Assembly: GCA_030734395.1 (NCBI GenBank)
Contig: JAUZTG010000015.1
Span: forward strand, 124,001 to 188,000
DNA length: 64,000 nt
Direction of reading: 5' to 3'
From: Sarocladium kiliense
Taxonomy: Eukaryota; Ascomycota; Sordariomycetes; Hypocreales; Sarocladiaceae
A program made the position numbers and the translations under genes. Positions within the stretch are counted from its first letter, which is position 1. Every line of letters starts with the position of its first letter. The notes under the pieces were generated by a model. It ran no database searches and was not told where the DNA came from. It saw only the letters and a program-made list of their open reading frames with translations. Shown in pieces: positions 21,409-32,943 of the stretch.

Positions 21409-22163
21409 ATGCGCCTCCTAGTCCAGATCGCCTTGATACCCGTTGCTCTTGCTGATCCTCGGGTCTTCGCACCGCGCGGCAGCAAAGACTGTCAGGCTTG
21501 TTTATCCGAAGTTGAAGCAAGCTGTCGTGGTCCTACCTCTAGTGATCAGTTCAACGACTGTTTTTGCTCGATTGGTGACGAAGGTCTCGCTTGGCCGGAA
21601 CTCGAGAAATGTGTATCGGGCCAGGATGCAAGATGCCCCGAGGATATCCAGTACGACATTCTCGGTGACTGGGGTGCGCACTGTTTTGCGTACAAGAAAG
21701 ACGAGGAGGAGGAAGTCTGCGTGGATAGTACCCAGGACAAAAAGCTCTTGATGTCGGTCGCTGACATGTTTTGCACCGAGTTCTTGACGTAAGTCTTCTT
21801 CAATCTTGTAAATTCTAGGCTGCTAACAAAATTGGCTCTCATAGATTGACAAGCTCTTCTACCCCTTCAACACCTACATCGACGACAACCTCCACAGAGG
21901 TCCCAACCACAGATGCAGACGATGACGCGGAAACCACCGCAGTTGTAACGTCGACTGAGACTGAGACATCCTTGTCTCTCACAACTCCTCTGCCGACAAA
22001 CACTGCCGCTGATTCGAATTCAGGCGCAGACGCAGGCTCAAGTGGTGATGATAGTGATAGTGAGGACGAGGAGGATGGTGTGTCTGGGCTCTCGCCAGCT
22101 GGTTTCGGCACGGCTGCCGTTCTTGCGCTCTGTATCTCTTCTTTCGTCTTGCAGGTTCTCTGA
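21409..22163 (+). CDS. GPI-anchored cysteine-rich cell-surface protein
   Basis: Two exons, 21409..21788 and 21845..22163 (56-nt intron, GTAAGT/TAG), 232 aa. Signal peptide MRLLVQIALIPVALA. A compact domain of about 105 residues has ten Cys (CQAC, SC, DCFC, KC, RC, HC, VC, FC), somewhat like CFEM-type domains but not matching their eight-Cys spacing as far as I can judge. Exon 2 encodes a Ser/Thr-rich, probably O-glycosylated stalk, an acidic patch (DDSDSEDEEDG) and a C-terminal hydrophobic tail (FGTAAVLALCISSFVLQVL) preceded by a small-residue stretch (NSGADAGSSG) suitable as a GPI attachment site. Predicted at the plasma membrane or cell wall. Ligand unknown. Confidence 0.8.
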
Positions 22164-22450
22164 GACGGCGCGCCTTGCATTCTGTAGAGATCTCAATATT
22201 GAAGTGTCAGCATATTGTCATCAAAGACAGCACTATGGTTATTCATTTTTAAGATGTTAGGGAATCTGCTGTCTCGATTTCTTGAACGCACTACATGTAT
22301 ATTTAGAGTGTTTGAGCATGACTGGAGAAGGGCAGGGTCCGATGATCCATTCGTTTACCCCAAAGAAAAGCAGCAGGAAGCCATGCCAGGACTAGTGATA
22401 CGTGATGTGTCACAAACGACGAATCCCAAAGACGAAGACTCATTGTGTCT

Positions 22451-23718
22451 TTAGTTGCGGCGGAACAGCACCGTTCCAAAGCCAAGCTGGTCATAGCCGC
22501 CGCTAGTGGAGCCGTAGTCACCTCCGCCACCCTCGGCACCACCGCCTGCTTGAACTACCAAGTCACGGTACGCTTTGGTCCAGGAAGCATTCAGGGTCTT
22601 AACACCGTCGTAATGGCCATAGAGCAACTCAGCAATCGGCCTGATACTTCCGCGACCACTGCTGCTAATTTGCGTTTGCGTTCCTTGATCCGGGTTGACA
22701 TATGTCTGGAATGGCACATCATGGCCCGTGTTATACTTGAATGCGTATTCAGCACTTCCTGTTGTCAGTATTGGAATAATTTGAATGGTGAAAATAAAAG
22801 AAGGCGTACCCGGCTAGAATAAGATTATCGTTTAAGGCGAAGAGATCTTCACCTTGGTTGTACGCCTGCTGAGCTAGGACGCCGAGGAGAGCAAAGTCTA
22901 GGGTGCTGTGTCCTTGATCTCTCCCAGCTTCTTGCCCCTGGCCGAGATGTTTCCCGCTCCCAGCTTCAGTATGAACATACCAGATGGCGTTGTTAATCGC
23001 TCCCATACCAGCACCTGTCTTGAAGTAATCGACGGCTTGATTGATCGCTGTTTGGTTGTCGGCCAGGACGCCAATCGCATGCAGGGAGGCAAGGTTTGCG
23101 AGATCCCACTGATCAGTGTTACAAGTTGACAGGCCAAGAGTACGCTTTGAAGTAGCTTACATTAGCCCAGTAATGATTAATATCGGCGCCAAAATGGTTG
23201 CGCAGGAAATCGTCATTGAGAGGCAGGAATACGGTGTTCATCATATTCACAACTGCCGTCAGGCCCTTCCACGAGCTGTAGGTTCTCAGAATCTCCGCGG
23301 CATTTGCGAGTTGGTATCCCTGTATACCGGCAACCAAGACTTTGTCCGTGCTCCCAGTAATCGTCGTGAGGGTCCCGGCCCACTCGTCAAGGATCCGGGC
23401 CGCTGCATCTGCATACGTCGAGGCGCCAGTCACCTTCCAGTAAATTGCATTGACATATGCAGCATGTGCATCGCGGTACAAGACTGGGTAATTCTCAGGG
23501 CTGCACCACGAGGCACCCCGACAGACGACTGCGGCGGCACTGGGCTGGTACTCGGGATTTACGCGTGCAACCAACTTACTCCAGCCGGTGAGCCATGGCT
23601 CCTGCTCAGCATTAATGAAGCCTCGAATGCGATTGAAGTCAGCCTCAGTATGGAGTAGTCCAGGATGCAATGCGGCACGAGCCAGAGCGGCAAGGACGAG
23701 CAGGGCGGCGACCTTCAT
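22451..23718 (-). CDS. Secreted polysaccharide lyase, alginate lyase-type
   Basis: Three exons, complement(22451..22754, 22810..23108, 23161..23718), 386 aa, with signal peptide MKVAALLVLAALARAA. Matches the alginate lyase (PF05426-like, alpha/alpha-toroid) family: HPGLLHTEADFNRIRGFI at the N-terminus, then NHFGADINHYWAN-WDLANL, where HYWANWDLA spans the first intron, EAGRDQGHSTLDFALL, and a C-terminal ELLYGHYDG. The conserved N/H/R/Y of such motifs are the likely catalytic set. The substrate in fungi may be glucuronan or another uronic acid polymer rather than alginate. The second intron uses acceptor AAG at 22755; the CAG four bases upstream would give an early stop. A minus-strand TATAAAT at 23803-23809 lies about 90 bp before the ATG. 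Confidence 0.85.
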
Positions 23719-24799
23719 TGTGGAATAGTGCAACGTATGAACGAAGTGGGAAGTAGACAGAAAAGGTACCGACACTTGTATAGAAACCGTGCCAATGTCA
23801 CAATTTATAGCAATTAGCTTGGGAGGTATTGGTGCCTTCAAGAAATCTACCATCGGTATGAGCCCGGTTTCTCCGCCTTCCTACCCCTGGTGTGGGGACG
23901 GACGACGAGGGAATCTATCACACGATCGGGCGGGCTGCTGCAGAAGTGTCACAACGTTTTATTTCGTTAGGTAATGCAGAATTCGTGCTAAAGATCTGAC
24001 GGTGTTGACCGTGGAGGGCGGCCCGGTCCTTCGTCCGAGTTCCATACTTCGGGGTTGAGTAGCAGATGTGGATGTCACGAATGCAGCTATGGTGCCCTTG
24101 ATGTCCACGGCAGTTGTAGAAGGAATCTCAGTTTCTGCGGGGTTAGACTCTACCCCAAAAGGGCATTGAGGGAAGCAGTACGCACTTCATAATCGCTCTC
24201 CGTCGTAACAACAGCGTCATAGCTTGCTAGGTGGTTGATCCAGGTTTGCTAATATTTTAGGCTGAGTACATCTGTGGGCCCAGGCAACTATGATTCACAT
24301 TCTAGGGTGGCGGGACAATGTCCGGGATCGAGACATCTCAAGGTCTATCCAAGAGTGCATCGGCCAATCTTTTGCTCTGATGGGGGAAGATCAGTCGGCT
24401 CTTCGCTCTGTCCCGCTTTTACCTGGCGGTTGCCGCGTTGACGAAGCGCATCTGTTGCTTCTGCTCTTTCATCGCGACACTCCAGAAGGCTGGACTCGCA
24501 AGCAGTTGTGTAGCCCTCACGGGGCGGCACCATTCTCCTGAGATCTACGGAGGGTCAGGGAGGGGGCCGGCTTCTCTGGTCGGTGAAAGCACTTGGAAAG
24601 CCGCATTCGCAGCAGGCAGGCATCTGATAGAGCGGGCTCTGCATATCTAGTGTGCATAAAAGATCCTGCTATTCCGCTTGTCTGGGCCGATTCTCGCCGT
24701 GAACTCCGAACCAAGCCCATTCTTTGGATGAATCGTCCCTGGGCAAGAGTTGCCAAAGCAAGATGGTCGATCATCATCTCCTCTCGTACAGAGAGTGCC
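23719..24799. promoter_or_regulatory. Upstream region of the lyase gene / 3' flank of the galactosidase
   Basis: TATAAAT on the minus strand at 23803-23809 is the likely core promoter of the lyase. Between about 23950 and 24800 only short, unsupported open frames occur. The region also carries the 3' end of the beta-galactosidase gene. Confidence 0.45.
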
Positions 24800-26826
24800 T
24801 CAAACGCAGTCTAAGCAGTCTAAATCCGGCTTGTTCCCCCAAACCCTCTCTGAGCTTCCATACACGACCAAGGTGGCGTCTGATTCCATTTGCCAAGGCT
24901 CAAGCTCAAGTATCACTACCTCGTTCTGCCTCCCTGGTTTCACAACGCACCCTGGCAGATACAGCGACTGCTGTGGACCTACGAGCCAGTAGCGACCGAG
25001 GTGAAAGTTGTTGACCCATACGTTGCCTTTTATGCCCTTTGGCACCGTAAGGAACGTATCGAGCGTCGAAGGGCTGTTTTGCTTCATATGTGGTCCTTTG
25101 AATGTTCCTCTGTAGAAAACCGGAGCATCCGAGTCGACGAGGCTGCTCGCTAATTCTTCAGAAGGGATTGTATCCAGCTGCATGGAGTACAAATCCCAAT
25201 TCTTAAGGATGCTCCCTCCGACGGAAATGTTGCCCTTGATGCCCTTGTAGGGATCAACGACGCGATTGTCATATGGGTTCCCCCGGGAGTAATAGTTCAC
25301 TCTGCCAAGATTCTCAACCAAAAGCTGCAGTTTATCACCCGGGTTGAGAGAGACGGTGACATTCAAGGGGTGCTGATACTGGCTGTCAATGATCCCCTGG
25401 GCTTTCTCATTGACGTACACGATGACACGATCTCGAGGTCGGTCGCCAGGCATTACGTCTCCATCAGCTGCCACGGTAGCAGTATGTTCGTACAGAACAT
25501 ATCCGTAGGACTGGCCTAGTTCTTCCATGGTTAGAGGCAATTCGGACGATGTTTTCTGGCCTCGGAAGCCAAAGAGGGATCTTATAGGTGACAACGTAAA
25601 TTCCGGGATACTGGCTCGTGCCAAATTCTCCGGTGGCTCTGGGATGTCGGCTTCATGTGACACGAATTGGAGAATAGTCTCCCTCATCTTGAAGTAAAGA
25701 TCCGTCGTTCGTCCCGTTTCGTCGATCGGTGAACCGTAGTCGTAGGACGAGATGAAGGCGGTGGTCCGATTTTGCCACAGGGCACCGTTGCTGAAGCCGA
25801 AATTGGTTCCACCGTGGACCATGTAGAAGCTGATGGATGCGGACCAATTCACAAAATGGTAAGGGATATCATCGATAATTTGTTGAACAACAGCCTCGTT
25901 GCCTGCCGTCGTATTGTGTGTATTATGAGGTCCCCATATATCAAATGTCCAGGTGTAGTACTCTGTAATAGACGTAAGAGACCGGAGAAACGTCAGTGGG
26001 GGTATATTGACAAACCGCCATTTAACAAAGGACCGAGTGATGTGGGGTCTTTGATGAACTCGTCGCGTGATGGCAAAGCGTATGAACCTCCATCAACAGC
26101 AGCTAGAACACCAGGGATCTGGCCCCCAAGTAAGGTCCAGTCGGCACCGCCTCCATCGTTCGTGTAGAGAACAGTCTCGAAGTGATCTCGAATAATGTCG
26201 CGGACCGCGGCCGTATAGCTGTGGTCCTCTCCATAGCTTCCATACTCGTTTTCGACTTGGACCATAAGTATGGGACCACCACGAGTGATCTGAAGGTCTG
26301 CTAATCCTGTAGTCTCTGCGAGATTTGCTATGTATATTGCTGTTTGTTTCAAGAAGGCCTCATTGTTGGCGCGGACAAGTAGACCCGGAATCTGGCTGAG
26401 CCAAGACGGAAAGCCACCCCAGTCGCGTTCGCCACATATGTATGGGCCGGGTCGCAGCACAACGTACAAGCCTTCTTCTTGGGCAGTCCGAAAGAAATCC
26501 GCTATGTTGTTCTGGGGCTCATGGGAGCGCCAGTCCCCTCTCTTAGGCTCAAGCTCGTTCCAGAATGGATACGTGAAGATGGTGTTCAGACCCATAGCTC
26601 GAGCCTTGGCGAGACGGTCTCTCCAGAACTGATGAGGAATACGCTGAGGGTCCATCTGGCCGCCGATGATCCTGAAAGGTTCGCCATGGAGTAGAAAGTG
26701 CGTTCTATTATAGGTGAAAGGCGAAACCCCAGGAGGGACACCTTTCGGCAGTGCTGAGCCCCCGGTTGCCGTCTGTACAGCTGTCGTGAGGGCAGTGAGC
26801 GCCCAAAGCCCGAAGGTCAACAGCAT
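24800..26826 (-). CDS. Secreted beta-galactosidase, GH35
   Basis: Two exons, complement(24800..25962, 26016..26826); 53-nt intron with a GTTTGT donor and CAG acceptor, 657 aa. Signal peptide MLLTFGLWALTALTTAV. GH35 TIM barrel: FRIIGGQMDPQRIP, GLNTIFTYPFWNELEP, VLRPGPYICGERDWGGFP, then ILMVQVENEYGSYG with the acid/base Glu 194 (second E of ENE). The splice junction creates GEYYTWTFDIWG, whose Glu 271 is the likely nucleophile; this supports the chosen donor. FYMVHGGTNFGF closes the barrel, followed by beta-sandwich domains with the GH35 C-terminal WVNNFHLGRYW motif. It is closer in layout to plant/animal/bacterial-type GH35 (about 650 aa) than to the 1000-residue LacA type of fungi. Likely removes terminal galactose from side chains of plant or algal polysaccharides. 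Confidence 0.92.
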
Positions 26827-27455
26827 GGTGACTCAAAATGGCCGAAGGTTTGGCAACAAATCTACTAGAGGCTGATCTATTCGCTTCCTTGTACCCTCAT
26901 TTATTGGCAAAAAGTCATCTTCGATGACCTTTAATACTTGGGCTTCTTGCTCAAATATCCTCGCTGCCCCCTTGGGCTGAACCCTGCAGAAGGTAACGTA
27001 ACCAGGTACGTGACGCACAATGCGCATCCTTGCTATCACTTGTCTGTCAGGTAACGGCAGATCCTATGTAATGCTGAATGTCCATCACTGCTGGTTGAGG
27101 CAAGCAGTTCACCCAGTGTCCGTAGAGTGTGGTGAGGGGAAAGCGGTACCGGCATGCCCCAACGGTCAATTGCCGGCGGGAAACGCCTTGATTCCAGAAA
27201 CGGCCATCTCGCTCGGGCAGGGTCCGAACTATTCTCTTTACATGTAGCTCTTTATGTAACGTTTTTTTGCATCATGTATCACACTGAAAAGCATCCATCA
27301 GAAGCCCCGCAATATCGAGCGTAGAGATGCTACGTCTCATACGGCAGAGTTGGAACATAATATGAACCGACCCGGTTGAAAGCTCAACGCTTGCGAGTCT
27401 TTGCAAACCACGATTTTCCTCCGTTTGCATACACAGCTTTTGACTACCCAGCTTC
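26827..27455. promoter_or_regulatory. Shared divergent promoter, GH35 and GH29 genes
   Basis: The two glycosidase genes are transcribed away from this 629-bp interval, so it probably holds regulatory sites for both. No clear TATA box or known activator site was found by eye. No gene within. Confidence 0.45.
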
Positions 27456-28988
27456 ATGTCTTCCTTCAGGCAGGTTACTCTAAGTCTGCTAGCAGGCACG
27501 ATGCTCTTTGCACGTCAGGCACTCACGCAAGAGGCAGCGCCCGAGCCTTACTCACAAATACCCGAGCAGCGGCAGCTCACCTGGCATCGCACAGAGTACT
27601 ACGGTTTTGCCCACTTTGGTCCAAATACTTTCACTGGGGAAGAATGGGGCCGCAGCCAGCCTTTACCTGATGTCTTCAATCCTACAAAATTGGATACGGA
27701 GCAGTGGGCAAAAACCTTCGCCGATGCTGGTATGGAAGGCTTCATCCTGACAACGAAGCATCACGACGGCATGTGCCTCTGGAACACTAGTACGACGCCT
27801 TACAAGATTGAGAACAGCCAGTGGGCGCGAGACCGCCGTAATCGAGGCCTCGATACGAACGTTGTCAAAATGGCTGCACAGTCTTGCAAGAGACATGGCC
27901 TGAAGTTTGGTGTCTATCTATCTCCATGGGACATCAACCGTGATCCCGGAATGCCAAAGCCGCACCTTCATGGCACCCCGTACGACGTGCCGCAGATCTT
28001 CGGCGACGCTTCTACTGGTGACTATAACGATTTCTATGCTGAGCAGCTTCTGGAACTTGTCGATATGGAACTGGATGACGGGTCAAAGATCGAATTATTC
28101 GAAGTGTGGCTGGATGGCGCTAGCGGATCCAGCACGAAGCAAACATTCGACTTCGCGCGATTCCGGGACATCATTCGTGAACACCAGCCCGACGCGATCA
28201 TGTGGGGACACCAGGGACCTGACGCCCGTTGGGCTGGCAATGAGGAGGGATACACGGGCAACGTGAATTGGCACACGATCAACAGGACCCCTGACGATGA
28301 GCGTCTAGGTGAGGCGGAGCTAGAACTTGGCGTCCGAGACGGTAAATACTGGACTCCTGCTGAGGCGAATGCTCGAATCCGAGATGGGTGGTTCTGGCAT
28401 GAAGAGGAAAACCCCAAGGCCCCCGAATCGTTGCTGGACATGTATATGAAGTCACAGGGACGTGGAGTCAATTTGCTTCTTAATGTTGGCCCAGACAACA
28501 CTGGCCAGATGCCTGCAAAGGATCTTCAGGCACTCACGGGCTTCCGAAAAACACTCAATGACCTGCTACAACGCGATGTTAGTTCATCGGCCGCCGAGAT
28601 TACTGCCACTTCTACACGTGGAAACGAAAAATCAAGGTTCGGGCCTGAAAACACAATTGATGGTCAGCATAACACATATTGGACAATGAACGACGACGAG
28701 ATGACCGGGGCAATAAGTCTCGATTTCGGTGCTTATGCTGAGATCAACGGGTTCGTTGTTCAGGAGCACATCGCCCTTGGACAGCGAATTGGGGGTTACT
28801 CTTGGGATGCTCTGCTCAATGGCACTTGGGTGGAGGTCGTCAATGGAGTCAGTATGGGGTACAAACGAATTGATCAGATTGAGAGGGCCGTTGTGACGTC
28901 GCAAGTGAGACTGAGAATCACACAATCCAATGCCGTGCCCGCCATCGAGCGTGTCCAGGTTCTAGGCACAATCCGCAAGCAAGGATGA
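27456..28988 (+). CDS. Secreted alpha-L-fucosidase, GH29, with discoidin-like domain
   Basis: A single exon, 510 aa. A signal peptide ends near residue 24 (LFARQALTQ). GH29 barrel: YYGFAHFGPNTFTGEEWG, LTTKHHDGMCLW (HHDG substrate-binding loop), FGVYLSPWD, and FEVWLDGASG with nucleophile Asp 220. GVNLLLNVGPDNTG closes the catalytic domain at about residue 350. The last 130 residues (FGPENTIDGQHNTYWTMNDD... ISLDFGAYAEINGFVVQEHI) form an F5/8 type C (CBM32-like) module that would bind terminal sugars. The layout matches fungal and bacterial exo-alpha-fucosidases acting on xyloglucan or glycan side chains. Divergent from the GH35 gene. The lack of introns contrasts with most neighbours, but that alone is not evidence of transfer. 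Confidence 0.93.
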   Translation: MSSFRQVTLSLLAGTMLFARQALTQEAAPEPYSQIPEQRQLTWHRTEYYGFAHFGPNTFTGEEWGRSQPLPDVFNPTKLDTEQWAKTFADAGMEGFILTTKHHDGMCLWNTSTTPYKIENSQWARDRRNRGLDTNVVKMAAQSCKRHGLKFGVYLSPWDINRDPGMPKPHLHGTPYDVPQIFGDASTGDYNDFYAEQLLELVDMELDDGSKIELFEVWLDGASGSSTKQTFDFARFRDIIREHQPDAIMWGHQGPDARWAGNEEGYTGNVNWHTINRTPDDERLGEAELELGVRDGKYWTPAEANARIRDGWFWHEEENPKAPESLLDMYMKSQGRGVNLLLNVGPDNTGQMPAKDLQALTGFRKTLNDLLQRDVSSSAAEITATSTRGNEKSRFGPENTIDGQHNTYWTMNDDEMTGAISLDFGAYAEINGFVVQEHIALGQRIGGYSWDALLNGTWVEVVNGVSMGYKRIDQIERAVVTSQVRLRITQSNAVPAIERVQVLGTIRKQG

Positions 28989-29493
28989 AGGCGCCAAGAG
29001 GCTCTTCCAAAAAAACGCAATGTGTGGCGCTGCCAGGCTGTGGCTCAACGCCAAAATGAATTTGCCATGATGAGCAGGGCATTGCTGTACCCTACTCTCT
29101 ACAGCTTGAGGCACTTGGCACTGACCACATTTGCCAAAGATTACGGCAGTTAGTGCATTGACAGCCCCGTCGTGGACTCACCTTGCATGAGCTGACAGGG
29201 ATTCGTTGTGGGCAATGAGCCTAGCTCTGGCAGGTCCAGATACTCCTCCAACACGAGTAGGCACTTAATAAGGTTATTCTATTGTTCAACAGCTGCCTAT
29301 TAAGGCAGGTATCATCAGTAGCCAAGGAACTCTCGTTTTCGCATGCAATTCGGGTTAAACAGGGATGTAGCCTACTCGACCCTAGGTAGTTAAATACAGC
29401 TCGCATAGCAACAATGTAGAAACGATCTATCTCACGATTGCTACTCTGCTCAATCTCGTCCTCTTGCTTTCGCACAAGGTAACTGCAGCCAGT
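28989..29493. other. Intergenic
   Basis: The fucosidase 3' flank and the subtilase promoter. TTAAATA near 29389-29395, about 100 bp before the ATG, could act as a weak TATA element. No gene seen. Confidence 0.4.
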
Positions 29494-30829
29494 ATGAAGG
29501 GTTTCATCATCACATTACTCTGTGGTGTTGCCACCGCAATTGATGTGGTCCCAGGGAGCTATATTGTCCAACTTCAGCCGGACACCGTGCCAACTTCCCA
29601 CCACCGCGCAGTCCGCTCCATACTTCGCAAACGAGACTCGACTGTCCAGTCTTTCAGCATCGGCGACAGTTTCAATGCATATGTAGCCACCTCTCTCTCA
29701 AGCGAAGATGCTGCCGTCCTTGCATCCCGCCAAGACGTATTATCAGTTGAGCCAGATATTTGGTACTATCACGATGACTTGAACCAGACTGAGGAGAACC
29801 TGCATCCACGCGCCCTTACCACGCAATCACCTGCGGGCAGTTGGAGCCTGGGGGATGTTTCGCATCGCGATGCAGGCGCGAGTGATTATGTATACGACGA
29901 AAGCGCTGGTGCAGGCCATACCGTCTATGTGGTTGACTCGGGCATCCGCATATCACACCAGGAGTTCGAGGGCCGGGCGCGTTTCGGGTACAGTGGCGTT
30001 ACAGGCAGTACAACATACGAGGAAGACGATGACGGTCACGGTACACACGTCGCTGGCACAGTCGCTGGCAGAACGTATGGTGTCGCGAAAAAGGCCGAGG
30101 TCGTGGCCGTAAAGTCATTCATGGCAGGGCAAGTAAGTCATGTCAAGGAAATTCGCACAGCGATGTTCCAGGCTAACACAACCATCGAAACTTCAAGGGC
30201 CAAGCCTCCTGGGTCCTGAACAGTATCAACTGGGCAGTTAACGACATCATCGCCCGCAGAGCACAAGCCACTTCCGTCATCAATTTGTCTCTGAGTGAGT
30301 GGCCCGATCCGCGGATTACATACTGTTCCCCGAAACTCACACTCTTCCCTCAGGCGCAGGCGCTTCAAGCACCCCCAGCGCTATAGAGAATGCAGTTCGT
30401 GCTGCGTGGAACCAGGGAATCGTTTCTGTATCAGCGGCTGGTAATGCCGATCAACCGGCGTCAGGCTCGGCGCCGGCTCGCATCGCGGAGACCATCACCG
30501 TTGGCATGACTGGAATCAATCGACGGCGCACACAGGTTATTGCAGGTGTCTTTGGCAGTAACTATGGGCCAGAGCTTGACGTCTTTGCCCCAGGTCAGGA
30601 CATCGTCAGCGCCTCGTGGCAATCTGACACAGGCTCGAGGGTGACTACTGGCACGAGCATGGCCACGCCGCTTGTTTCCGGTCTAATCTGCTACTTGAGA
30701 CGGCTGGAGGCTGGCCTGTCATCTCCCGACTCTGTCAAAGCTCGGTTAGTGCAGCTGGCCCATAAGGGCGTGGTCACAGATCCGAAAGGGAGTCCGAATG
30801 TACTAGTCTATAATGGGAGCGGCAGGTAA
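29494..30829 (+). CDS. Subtilisin-like serine protease (proteinase K family, S8)
   Basis: Three exons, 29494..30132, 30198..30294, 30354..30829; introns 65 and 59 nt, 403 aa. Signal peptide MKGFIITLLCGVATA, then an inhibitor I9 propeptide (GSYIVQLQPD... VEPDIWYY, to about residue 105), then the catalytic domain with Asp 148 (YVVDSGI), His 182 (GHGTHVAGT) and Ser 347 (GTSMATP). The oxyanion Asn is in SAAGNAD. The enzyme is extracellular and broad-specificity, for nutrient release or host-protein degradation. The exon 1-2 junction gives MAGQGQASWVLN. The last codons are followed by a GTAAGC that could be a further donor, but the family normally ends here (VLVYNG...). The next gene is convergent and ends 25 bp away. 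Confidence 0.92.
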
Positions 30830-30854
30830 GCAAGTATTGCTATCATCGTGTGTT

Positions 30855-31916
30855 CTAAAATAGGCCAAACAAGGGCAAATCTATCTTGTCTCCCCAGTCA
30901 ATATTGTCCTTTTGCATCTCGATTCGCTCCAAGCATGTGCCGAACATCTTGTCCCAGAGTCTCGTCTGCTTGCCGTAGTTGCCGCTCTTCTTCCATCCCT
31001 GACGATGATGAAGGTCGTGGTCCTCAATTAGAAGCTCACAGTCGAACCTGCGAAGGAGAAAGGTGATGAGGTTCGGCGGCGCAACGCATATTCGTAGACC
31101 ACTATGGCCTGCTAACTCGGTGAACATGACAAATTGATGGGCGATCCACCATTCATAAAAGCCCATGGGCATGCCGAGGGAGCGCATACTGATAAAGGCC
31201 ATGAATGGGATGCCAATGATGTCAAAGATCTCCTGCTCCAGATCGGCATATAATGTAAGGAGCGGGTTTGGATGCTTCGTCAGGTGGTGTGTGCGGTGAT
31301 ATCCCCACAAACCGTTGACTTCATGCATCAGTCTGTGGTACCAGTAGAACCAAAAGTCCAAGATAATGCCGTAGAGGCTGAGTTCAATTGGGAGCCAGAA
31401 CCAGTTCATCTGAGCTGGAGTCTGTCCGGTACGGTAGGCGATGAACACGGTCAACAAGGGGCGGAATGTCGAAGTTGATAGCAGAGATTTGACGATCTTG
31501 GTAACGGCGATGTCGGGAACGCCATCTCTTCCGTGGGCATCGCCATCTAAGAAACCCGCTCTGTGCCCTATGCGACGAAACACCTGCAGTTGGTGGATAG
31601 CGATAATCTTAAAAGCGAGGCTGTAAAAGACGAAGGCTTGAAGCGGCGTAAAGTTGTGCCCTGAGCAGTAGACGTACAACTGTTGGATGGCCAGCGGTAT
31701 GCTGGCATGGACTATAACCCATCGCAGGGTTTGCCACTCAGGCGTGTACGGTACTTTTTCTTCCTTCGGGTGCACAGGAATCTCTTTGTTCAGCTCTGTC
31801 GAGTGGATATTCAAGATCTCAAAGAACCAATGTGATGTGGTCCAGCTTGACTTGTCCATCGACCGCCAGGTGGACTTGATGGGGTCATGTCGGATAACGT
31901 TTGTTTTCGAACTCAT
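30855..31916 (-). CDS. Fatty acid hydroxylase / sterol desaturase superfamily membrane protein
   Basis: A single exon, 353 aa. Three to four hydrophobic segments surround three histidine boxes: HRLMH (194-198), HRTHH (207-211) and HDLHH (300-304), the diiron site of the FA_hydroxylase family (ERG3/ERG25/C4-hydroxylase type). A fourth conserved element, ELAGHSG, is at 267-273. It would be a non-heme diiron oxygenase of the ER membrane acting on a lipid or sterol-like substrate. The sequence is not close enough to ERG3 or ERG25 for me to name it, so a secondary-metabolism or accessory role is possible. The stop lies 25 bp from that of the subtilase gene, so the 3' UTRs must overlap. The start at 31916 is the first ATG. 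Confidence 0.85.
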   Translation of the reverse strand: MSSKTNVIRHDPIKSTWRSMDKSSWTTSHWFFEILNIHSTELNKEIPVHPKEEKVPYTPEWQTLRWVIVHASIPLAIQQLYVYCSGHNFTPLQAFVFYSLAFKIIAIHQLQVFRRIGHRAGFLDGDAHGRDGVPDIAVTKIVKSLLSTSTFRPLLTVFIAYRTGQTPAQMNWFWLPIELSLYGIILDFWFYWYHRLMHEVNGLWGYHRTHHLTKHPNPLLTLYADLEQEIFDIIGIPFMAFISMRSLGMPMGFYEWWIAHQFVMFTELAGHSGLRICVAPPNLITFLLRRFDCELLIEDHDLHHRQGWKKSGNYGKQTRLWDKMFGTCLERIEMQKDNIDWGDKIDLPLFGLF

Positions 31917-32943
31917 TGTGAATGCTAGCCTCAGCAGTCTTCAGGCATGTCCAGATTGATTGCAAGTCTTCGCTTGGATCGGTAGTATTCGTTCTGAGGC
32001 AGGTTCCAACGTTCAAAAGAAAAAGCTCACATCGAAACCCAAGGCTGCGGTGTTGGAGGAACTTTATAATGGTAGCTGTACTCCCCGGTCGATGCTCTTC
32101 GTCCGAGGCCCACGATCCGCGACACAAGACCAAACACACAAATGGTGGCAGCTCGCTGCGCTTGCTTAGCTCTCAGGCATTCTCAAGCCAGAGAAGCTCG
32201 CAAGACACAGCTGAATGAGTTCTAGCCGTCGATCAAGTGAAGTGGCTGATCCCATATCGGGACTAGCTTGCGATGGTGGCACCTCGCTCATCGTGGCTCT
32301 GGACATACGCAATGTTGGGTCCACCGATCCTGCTTTTCTCCAACCCTTGTTGACATTGATGACGACTTAAACCCGTTCAATCAAATGACTGTATGTTACA
32401 GAGCAAGCTTCTTCGGAGTTGCCAACCAGCTCTGTCCCCCCGCGATGTCACAGACTAGAATATCACATGCCTGATGTTTGGGAGGATTCGTAATACCGTA
32501 GGTAGCGGTGCATCGACTGAGGGGGAAGGCAGGCAGTACTATGTCACTGTTTTCCCAAGAGCATGTGACTCTCACAACGCGATCCGCTCCGCATTCGTGT
32601 CCGAACACAGATTGACTCGGCTGGTTTCCTTATGCAGCAGCGGCCAGCCTACTTGGCTATCACGGAAGCTCCACGCCGGGCCATCCTTGACAACATTCTA
32701 TACCGATTGTTCATCACGCGGCAAGATTCAGTACATCTTTGATCGTGACGAGGTCTGCGCATCTGTCATTGACCAGCGGCGCTACATGGACCCTCCCGTT
32801 GTGTATCTCTTTAGGGCAATCTGCGAATGAGGTGGCTTTCACTGTGGCTTCTAGCCATACACGGCGTGGCTAGATTCAATGAAAGGTTAGCTCTGTCACA
32901 GGCTTACAGGTTCATCGGGTCAAGCCGTCGGGAGGGAAACTCA
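31917..32943. other. Intergenic
   Basis: Promoter side of the hydroxylase gene. The longest frame (32474-32830, +, 118 codons) has no recognisable motif and I do not call it. Nothing else seen. Confidence 0.4.
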
